Source: Nevskia sp. (GTDB lineage Bacteria; Pseudomonadota; Gammaproteobacteria; Nevskiales; Nevskiaceae). From it: a DNA stretch of 44,141 bases. How positions within the stretch are numbered: position 1 is the stretch's first letter; every line of letters starts with the position of its first letter. Below the pieces are notes generated by a model. It did not search any database. It had not been told where the DNA came from and saw nothing but the letters and a program-made list of their open reading frames with translations. Shown here piece by piece: positions 36,754 to 44,141 of this stretch. The position numbers and the translations under genes are program-made. The stretch spans positions 1 through 44,141 of the forward strand of contig JAUXYM010000103.1 in the NCBI GenBank assembly GCA_030694365.1. Direction: 5' to 3'.

Positions 36754-37307
36754 GGCACATACCCGAGGCGCAGGCAGCGCAACTGGCTGCGGCCGTCGCT
36801 GCAATCGGTGCCGGTGGCACCGGTGCGGGCGGCGTCCCAGTAGATGGTGACGACGCGCAGCGCGGTGTCGCCGCAGCCGGCCTCGCAGCTCACCGACAGC
36901 CGGCCGCCGGGCAGGATCGCCCTGGGCCCGTTCTGCAGGTTGGCGGTGTTGGCATCGGCCGACAGCTGCGCGTAAAGCATTGCCAGATCCCACTGCGCCT
37001 GCTGCTGCGGCGAGCAGCGAGCGCCGCTGGCACCGCAGTTGGCACTGGCCCGCGGCGCTTGGGCGGTGGCAGCCAGCAGGTAATCGCCGGCGATCACGGC
37101 CTGGCGGTTGGCGCGCATCCGTTCGATCAACGCCTGGGCCAGCGTCGAGGCCTGGGTGTACTGGTAGGAAATCAGGTTGTTGGCCAGCGCGGCGGATTGC
37201 AGGCCGGCGATGCCGAGCAGGCCGATCGCCAGCACCAGCACGGCGACCATGACCTCGATCAGGGTCAGGCCGTGGCAGCGGCTGCGGCCGCTCAGGTAAG
37301 CGGACAT
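36750..37307 (-). CDS. pilV: Minor pilin PilV (operon B)
   Basis: 185 residues from the ATG at 37307. Leader ending CHG, then LTLIEVMVAVLVLAIGLLGI with Glu5, AGLQSAALANNLISYQYTQA and LAQALIERMRANR, the standard PilV pattern. The body has CGASGARC and a C-terminal Cys set (SCEAGCGD). It overlaps the end of fimT-B by 16 bases and pilW-B by 4. The upstream frame stays open, but the prepilin leader fixes the start. Confidence 0.87.
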   Translation of the reverse strand: MSAYLSGRSRCHGLTLIEVMVAVLVLAIGLLGIAGLQSAALANNLISYQYTQASTLAQALIERMRANRQAVIAGDYLLAATAQAPRASANCGASGARCSPQQQAQWDLAMLYAQLSADANTANLQNGPRAILPGGRLSVSCEAGCGDTALRVVTIYWDAARTGATGTDCSDGRSQLRCLRLGYVP

Positions 37308-37855
37308 GCGGTGCCGCTGCTGTTCGGTGCCAGTGCCGGATTGCAGATCCGCGGCCGGCCGCCGGGGCTGATCACCACGCGGCGCTCGTAGGAGGAATCG
37401 CTTTTCGCGACCACCTTGAAATTGCCGAGCTTCGAGGTCTTGCCGAGCCCGTCGTAGCTCAGCGAGTTGGCATAAGCGCCGGCGCTGCTGCTGATCGCCG
37501 CGCAAGTCGACAGTGGCAGTTCGACCTTGAGCAGCGGCTCGGCAGCATCGCGCCGGCCATTGTCGTTGTCGTCGAGATAGATCAGATAGCCGCGATCCCA
37601 GCCGATCGTCGCAGCGGTGCTGCAGGCCGCGCCGTCGACGGTCTTGCACAACGCCACCGCGCGGTCCCTCTTCAGCGCTTCGCTGCGCGTGGCGAGCAGC
37701 ACGGTCAGCATCGTATTGGCGCTGGTCACCGTGCAGTTCTGGCGCGCCATCGCGCCGAAACTGGGCAGGCCGACAGTCACCAGAATCGCGACCGCAGCCA
37801 GCACCACCATCAGTTCCAGCAGGGTGAAGCCCTTGGCGTGGACCGGTGGTTGCAT
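37292..37855 (-). CDS. fimT: GspH/FimT-family minor pilin (operon B, first gene)
   Basis: 187 residues. Leader MQPPVHAKG then FTLLELMVVLAAVAILVTVG with Glu5 and LPSFGAMARQN. ATRSEALKRDRAVALCK is the FimT/FimU hallmark, and VVISPGGRPRICNP ends the globular domain. AGGAAG upstream of the ATG is a good ribosome site. It opens operon B, 117 bases after sufS, behind a possible promoter at 37905-37932. Confidence 0.88.
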   Translation of the reverse strand: MQPPVHAKGFTLLELMVVLAAVAILVTVGLPSFGAMARQNCTVTSANTMLTVLLATRSEALKRDRAVALCKTVDGAACSTAATIGWDRGYLIYLDDNDNGRRDAAEPLLKVELPLSTCAAISSSAGAYANSLSYDGLGKTSKLGNFKVVAKSDSSYERRVVISPGGRPRICNPALAPNSSGTACPLT

Positions 37856-37904
37856 GGGCTTCCTAGGCTCCGGAAAACCGGTCCGCGAGCGGGACCGTGG
37901 CCGG

Positions 37905-37932
37905 ATGATAGCCGGGCGCTGCCGGCGATCAA
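37905..37932 (-). promoter_or_regulatory. Possible sigma70 promoter of minor-pilin operon B
   Basis: On the minus strand: TTGATC (37932-37927), a 16-base spacer, then TATCAT (37910-37905), in the 117-base gap between sufS and fimT-B. No sufS terminator is visible, so read-through from SUF is also possible. Confidence 0.45.
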
Positions 37933-37972
37933 CGGCCGCATCTGCGTTGCCTGTGCGAATCCGTGCTGCAGA

Positions 37973-39220
37973 TCACGCCAGCAGCTTGCTCGCCTTGTGC
38001 AAGGCCTTCGCAAGTTGCTCTAGGTCGGCCCGGTTGTTGTAGACCGCCAGCGAGGCCCGCACCGTGGCCGGCACGCCGAAGCGCGCCATCAGCGGCATCG
38101 TGCAGTGATGGCCGGTGCGCACGGCGACGCCGTACTGATCGAGGATGGTGCCGATGTCCTGGGCGTGACCGCTGTCCATGACGAAGGCGAGGATGCCGCC
38201 CTTGGCCTTCGCGGTGCCGATCATCCGCAAGCCGGGTACTTCGGCCAGCAGCGCGGTGCCTTCGACCAGCAAGGCATGTTCGTGGGCAGCGATTGCTTCC
38301 AGGCCGACCGAGGCGATCCAGTCCAGCGCAGCGGCAAAGCCGACCGCACCCGCCATATCCGGCGTGCCGGCTTCGAAGCGGTACGGCGCTTCGTTCCAGG
38401 TGCTGCCTTCGAAGCTGACGGTGCGGATCATGTCGCCGCCGCCATGCCAGGGCGGCATCGCATCGAGCAGCGCCCGCCTGGCGACCAGGCAGCCGAAGCC
38501 GGTCGGGCCGTAGGCCTTGTGCGCCGAGCAGGTGTAGAAATCGGCCCCCAGCGCCGGGAAATCGACCGCGATGTGGGCGATTGCCTGGGCACCGTCGACC
38601 AGCACCGGAATGCCGCGCGCCTTCGCCGCCGCGATCATCTGCTCGACCGGATTGATGGTGCCGAGCGAGTTCGAAACATGGACCACCGATACGAACTTGG
38701 TGCGCTCGTTGAGCAGCGCCGTCCAGGCATCGAGATCGAGCGAGCCGTCATCGAGCACCGGCGCAGCAACGATTTTCGCGCCCTTCTCGGCCGCCACCAG
38801 CTGCCAGGGCACGATGTTCGAGTGGTGCTCCATGCCGGTCAGCAGGATTTCGTCGCCCGGCTGCAGACGCGGCCGCAGGAAGCTGTAGGCGACCAGGTTG
38901 ATCGCTTCCGTGGTGCCACGGGTGAAGACGATCTCCTCGCGGGCGACGTTGAACCATTGCGCAATGCGATCGCGCGCGCCTTCATAGGCGGTGGTCGCGC
39001 GTTCGGCGAGGTCGTGCACGGCGCGGTGGACGTTGGAATTCTTGTGCCGGTAGTAATCGTCGATCGCCGCCAGCACGCTTTCCGGCTTCTGGGTCGTCGC
39101 TGCGTTGTCGAGATAGGCGAGGCGGCCGCCTCGCACCGGCTCCGACAGGATTGGAAACTGGGCGCGGACTGCGTCGATATCGAAAGCCAGCGCGGGCTGG
39201 CCGGTTACGGGCGCGTTCAT
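37973..39220 (-). CDS. sufS: SUF cysteine desulfurase SufS
   Basis: PLP enzyme that takes sulfur from cysteine for Fe-S cluster assembly. 415 residues. K235 in CSAHKAYGPTG binds PLP. C373 in RTGHHCTMPLM is the persulfide cysteine of group II desulfurases. The N-terminus FPILSEPVRGGRLAYLDNAA is typical. The ATG at 39220 overlaps the sufD stop by 4 bases, and this is the last recognisable SUF gene. No sufE or sufU follows; those would have to be encoded elsewhere. Confidence 0.95.
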   Translation of the reverse strand: MNAPVTGQPALAFDIDAVRAQFPILSEPVRGGRLAYLDNAATTQKPESVLAAIDDYYRHKNSNVHRAVHDLAERATTAYEGARDRIAQWFNVAREEIVFTRGTTEAINLVAYSFLRPRLQPGDEILLTGMEHHSNIVPWQLVAAEKGAKIVAAPVLDDGSLDLDAWTALLNERTKFVSVVHVSNSLGTINPVEQMIAAAKARGIPVLVDGAQAIAHIAVDFPALGADFYTCSAHKAYGPTGFGCLVARRALLDAMPPWHGGGDMIRTVSFEGSTWNEAPYRFEAGTPDMAGAVGFAAALDWIASVGLEAIAAHEHALLVEGTALLAEVPGLRMIGTAKAKGGILAFVMDSGHAQDIGTILDQYGVAVRTGHHCTMPLMARFGVPATVRASLAVYNNRADLEQLAKALHKASKLLA

Positions 39221-40452
39221 GCCTCGAAGTCCACGGTCAGTTCTGACGGCAGATGCAGCGCCGACTCGATGCGCGCACGCAGCGCCGGCCATTCGATGCG
39301 ATCGAGGATTTCCAGCGCGAAGGCGCGCAGCAGCATTGCCCGCGCGGTGTCCTTGGCGATGCCGCGGCTGCGCAGGTAGGCGAGGGCCACTTCATCGAGC
39401 TGGCCCACCGTCGCGCCATGCGCGCACTTCACATCGTCGGCGTAGATCTCGAGGTCTGGCTTGGCGTTGACTTCGGCCTTGCGGCTGAGCAGCAGATTGG
39501 CGATGCGCTGCTCGGAATCGGTCTTCTGCGCGCCAGGCTGGACCACGACCTTGCCGTTGAACACCGCCTTGGTCTTTTCATCGACCAGACCGCGATAGTT
39601 CATGCGGCTGGTGCAATGCGCGGCGGCGTGAACGACCCGCACGTGGTTGTCGATGTGCGAATGTTTGGCCTGCGCGTAGAGGCCGGCGACCGTGGTCTCG
39701 GCCCCGGATTCGGCGAGCGCGATATCGAGATCGTGGCGGATGAAGCCGCCGCCGAGATCGATGGTCACTGCTTCGAACTTCGCATCGCGCGACAGCTTGG
39801 CGTCGATCCGCGTCATCAGCGTGCCGCCGGCTTTTTCGTTCTGGATGCGATACAGCCTCAGCCTGGCACCACGGCCGAGCCGCACATCGAAGAAGTGGGT
39901 CGCCAGCCGTTCACTGCCGTCGCCGCTGAAATCGAGCAGCACGGTCGCTTCGGCTTGGTCGCCGAGTTCGATCAGATGGCGCTGATGGCTCATCGAGGCC
40001 TGTAGGTCAGCGCGGCTGACGAACAGCACCTGCAAGGGCTTGTCGAGCCGGGTGCCGCGATCGAGCCGCAGGCGCAGGCCGCCGGACGCAAACGCCGCGT
40101 TCAGCGCATCGACGCCGGTCGTCGGCGGCGGCAGTTCGCAGGTATCGCTGTGCCAGCGCGAGGTGCTCGGCGCGTCCTGCAGGTGGCTGTTGATGTAGAC
40201 CAGCGCATCGGCGTCCGGCAGCAACGCGATCGGCGAGACCTCGGCAGTCGTGACGTCCGGCTCGTAGTTCTGCTCGGCAAGCCGCGAAAGATCGCTGTAG
40301 CGCCAGTCTTCCTGATGCTTGTCCGGAAAGCCGGAAGCGAGGAAACGCGAGAACTGCACGCTGCGCGGCGCACGCTCGGCGGCAGTCAGCGCGTTGGCGT
40401 AGCGCTCGAATTGCGCCGAGTAGGTCGCCAGTTCATTGGGCTGGGCAGACAC
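39217..40452 (-). CDS. sufD: Fe-S cluster scaffold protein SufD
   Basis: Partner of SufB and SufC in the SufBC2D scaffold. 411 residues. The C-terminal beta-helix core shows HSHIDNHVRVVHAAAHCTSR, MNYRGLVDEKTKAVFNGKV and the histidine-containing CAHGATVGQLDEVALAYLRS, characteristic of SufD. The N-terminal region is less conserved (QEDWRYSDLSRL fits). It starts one base after the sufC stop and overlaps sufS by 4 bases, consistent with a single SUF transcript. Confidence 0.93.
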   Translation of the reverse strand: MSAQPNELATYSAQFERYANALTAAERAPRSVQFSRFLASGFPDKHQEDWRYSDLSRLAEQNYEPDVTTAEVSPIALLPDADALVYINSHLQDAPSTSRWHSDTCELPPPTTGVDALNAAFASGGLRLRLDRGTRLDKPLQVLFVSRADLQASMSHQRHLIELGDQAEATVLLDFSGDGSERLATHFFDVRLGRGARLRLYRIQNEKAGGTLMTRIDAKLSRDAKFEAVTIDLGGGFIRHDLDIALAESGAETTVAGLYAQAKHSHIDNHVRVVHAAAHCTSRMNYRGLVDEKTKAVFNGKVVVQPGAQKTDSEQRIANLLLSRKAEVNAKPDLEIYADDVKCAHGATVGQLDEVALAYLRSRGIAKDTARAMLLRAFALEILDRIEWPALRARIESALHLPSELTVDFEA

Positions 40453-41196
<744 letters not shown>

Positions 41197-41265
41197 TGAT
41201 GCAGATTGTCCTGATGATTGGTATTGCCATCCCTGGCGTGACTTCGAACTATTAGGCTGGCCCCG

Positions 41266-41315
41266 GCCCGGTCATCCCTGACCGGGCGTTCGCCATGTCC
41301 GCGAGCAGTGCTCGC
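41266..41315 (-). promoter_or_regulatory. Two hairpins in the sufB-sufC intercistronic gap
   Basis: GCCCGGTCA-TCCC-TGACCGGGC (41266-41287) and GCGAGCA-G-TGCTCGC (41301-41315) are perfect stems. Neither has a T-tract on the minus strand, so attenuation, partial termination or mRNA processing that adjusts sufB against sufCDS is more likely than a full stop. Confidence 0.5.
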
Positions 41316-41324
41316 AGACACGAC

Positions 41325-42865
<1,541 letters not shown>

Positions 42866-42869
<4 letters not shown>

Positions 42870-43330
42870 TCGCGGGCGGCGAAGACGTGCAATGGCACGG
42901 TCTTGCCGTACATGCGCGCGGTCTGGACACGCGGCGCGGCCATCTGCGCCAAGGTGACGGCGGACAGCGCCTGACGCACTGCTTCATCAATAAGACGCCA
43001 GTTCGAGCGGGAAGTGCAGCTGCCTTCGATCGTGCAACCGCCGCCGTGCTGGGCGCAGGCCGTGATCGCGATCGGCCCTTCAAGCGCCGAAACCACATCG
43101 GCCACGGTGATCGTTTCGGCGCCGCGGGCGAGGCGATAGCCGCCATGGGTGCCGCGCGTCGATACCACCAGCCCGCCCTTGACCAGCAGCTTCAGCAGCT
43201 TGGCAACCGTCGGCGCGGCCACGTGCGAGCGCGCCGCCAGTTCCTGCGCGTTCAGGCAGGCAGCCGGTTCCAGCGCCAGCGTGGTCATCACGAGCGTGCC
43301 GTAATCGGTGAGCTTGGCGATCTTGAGCAT
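42866..43330 (-). CDS. Rrf2-family SUF operon regulator
   Basis: Winged-helix regulator, 154 residues, of the gammaproteobacterial SUF-regulator type related to IscR. Winged helix at about 1-70 ([34 protein letters not shown] and the wing [12 protein letters not shown]). Three cysteines C92, C99 and C105 lie where IscR holds its [2Fe-2S] cluster (C92, C98, C104), so cluster-dependent binding is likely. It opens the SUF operon and overlaps sufB by 4 bases. Autoregulation is inferred from the dyads in its promoter. Its function rests on the family and position. Confidence 0.9.
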
Positions 43331-43349
43331 GTGGGCAGGAACCTCATCT

Positions 43350-43403
43350 GGTCCGATACGGGACCGAACTGGTGCGGATTATATCAGCGCGCGAACATCG
43401 CGC
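43350..43403 (-). promoter_or_regulatory. SUF operon promoter with two dyads
   Basis: On the minus strand an extended -10 TGATATAAT is present (core TATAAT at 43383-43378), with a poor -35. The dyad GCGCGA-ACA-TCGCGC (43389-43403) covers the spacer between -10 and -35. A second, GGTCC-N6-GGACC (43350-43365), lies downstream of the expected start. Both are candidate sites for the Rrf2 regulator; neither closely matches the known IscR consensus. Confidence 0.55.
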
Positions 43404-43444
43404 TGCGCGACAATGCCGGATCACCCGAAACCGCCACCAAACGA

Positions 43445-43921
43445 ATGAGCGAAACCGCGAACTGGGCCAAGAACTGGGATGTCGCATCCGAGCACGTGCA
43501 TCAACTGCCCGTGACCGTGCTGCCCGCCGATACCGACGAGATGGGCCACACCAACAACGTCGTCTATCTCGGCTGGCTGGAGCGGGTGGCCTGGAGCCAT
43601 TCGCATGCGCTGGGCATGAACATGGAGCGCTATCGCGCGCTTGATGCCGGCTGCGTCGTCCGCCGTCACGAACTCGATTACCTGGCACCTACCTTCGTCG
43701 GCGAGGAACTGCTGCTCGGCACCTGGGTCATCGACAACGATCAGCGCATCACCATGTGGCGCGGCTACCAGATCATCCGGCCGTCCGATGGCAAGACGAT
43801 GATGCGCGCCCGTAGCCTGTGGGTCTGCGTCGACATGAAGCGCGGCCGGCCGCGTCGTCAGCCACCGGAATTTCTGGCGGTCTACAAGCCGGTCCGAGAT
43901 GGCAACGCGCCAGCTTATTGA
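43445..43921 (+). CDS. 4-hydroxybenzoyl-CoA thioesterase-family acyl-CoA thioesterase
   Basis: Hot-dog-fold thioesterase, 158 residues, YbgC/FadM-like. The signature DTDEMGHTNNVVYLGWLE holds the catalytic Asp (D29) at the start of the long central helix. The beta-sheet part reads RHELDYLAPTFVGEELLLGT and MWRGYQIIRPSDGKTMMRAR. It is divergent from the SUF regulator across a 114-base gap. No strong ribosome site precedes the ATG. The substrate is unknown; long-chain or aromatic acyl-CoA are possible. No tol-pal genes are next to it, so it is not the usual ybgC locus. Confidence 0.85.
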   Translation: MSETANWAKNWDVASEHVHQLPVTVLPADTDEMGHTNNVVYLGWLERVAWSHSHALGMNMERYRALDAGCVVRRHELDYLAPTFVGEELLLGTWVIDNDQRITMWRGYQIIRPSDGKTMMRARSLWVCVDMKRGRPRRQPPEFLAVYKPVRDGNAPAY

Positions 43922-44141
43922 TCCGGCCATCCAATACTCGAACGTAAGTGGGCTGATGAATCGATCCGAGCACTTTCGAGCGGATGACGTATGGCCGGAG
44001 CAATAACAAAAACAATTTGATTTTATTATTGATTCGGCCACTTGCGCCCTGTCGGAAGAGTTCAAGTCTCGAATTCGAGCACCGCGTGTCGTTTCACTAT
44101 TTCGTGGCCGAATCAATAACTCCTGGGGTCATGGTTGCGAA
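43922..44141. repeat. Non-coding right edge with three copies of a 14-16 bp motif
   Basis: I see no gene here. The motif GGCCGAATCAATAA occurs as a degenerate direct copy (43993-44006, 12 of 14), an inverted copy (44039-44026) and a direct copy (44106-44119). The last two form a 16-bp perfect inverted repeat (44026-44041 / 44104-44119) around a 62-base centre that holds a 12-bp palindrome, CTCGAATTCGAG (44068-44079). The first two flank an AT-rich patch. A repeat element or an operator cluster for a gene beyond the edge is possible. Confidence 0.6.

Noticed and set aside
21514-37855. CRISPR array or phage remnant in the long accessory region
   Set aside because: No regularly spaced repeats and no integrase or phage structural genes; the region is wholly occupied by two pilin operons.
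44055-44085. Possible tRNA T-arm (GAGTTCAAGTCTC) near the right edge
   Set aside because: Only three stem pairs form and no acceptor, D or anticodon arm can be assembled around it; it belongs to the palindrome region.
44026-44119. Integron attC site
   Set aside because: The ends read GTTATTG and CAATAAC, which do not fit the GTTRRRY / RYYYAAC core sites, and no cassette genes or integrase are present.

Overview
The window is a GC-rich, densely packed chromosomal segment of a gammaproteobacterium. Gene order (rplU-rpmA-obgE-proB; rpsT divergent from murJ-ribF-ileS-lspA followed by type IV minor pilins; a SUF regulator heading sufB-C-D-S) points to a relative of the Nevskiales/Xanthomonadales. 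That placement is inferred from synteny and protein style, not from a search. The left edge cuts through a HAD phosphatase gene inside a GCCC microsatellite. The right edge lies in a non-coding, relatively AT-rich stretch.

Positions 1-7095: a HAD/CbbY-like phosphatase (cut off) and a winged-helix protein with an AT-hook-like linker on the minus strand, then single-chain pyruvate carboxylase and fabH on the plus strand, and a NicO-type nickel/cobalt transporter on the minus strand. Positions 7096-14744: rplU-rpmA behind a clear sigma70 promoter and closed by a terminator, obgE-proB, a structured intergenic segment, and an RND efflux adaptor/permease pair without an outer-membrane partner, closed by a terminator shared with rpsT. 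Positions 14761-21498: rpsT (TTG start) divergent from murJ-ribF-ileS-lspA. A palindromic repeat sits between rpsT and murJ, and a 266-bp MITE-like element with 31-bp terminal inverted repeats sits directly in front of ribF.

Positions 21514-37855: two complete minor-pilin operons lie head to tail on the minus strand. Upstream operon B is fimT-pilV-pilW-pilX-pilY1(1722 aa)-pilE-pilE. Downstream operon A is fimT-pilV-pilW-pilX-pilY1(1298 aa)-pilE. Most genes overlap by 1 or 4 bases. The two sets are diverged, and the two PilY1 tip proteins differ in their N-terminal architecture. PilY1-A has lost the MIDAS motif of its von Willebrand A-like domain and carries about 100 consecutive residues without a charged side chain. 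This paired system is the most unusual content of the window.

Positions 37973-43921: a SUF iron-sulfur assembly operon (Rrf2 regulator-sufB-sufC-sufD-sufS) and a divergent 4HBT thioesterase. Most genes are housekeeping (ribosome, GTPase, proline, lipid, peptidoglycan, FAD, lipoprotein, Fe-S). The accessory interest lies in the pilus operons and the inverted-repeat elements.
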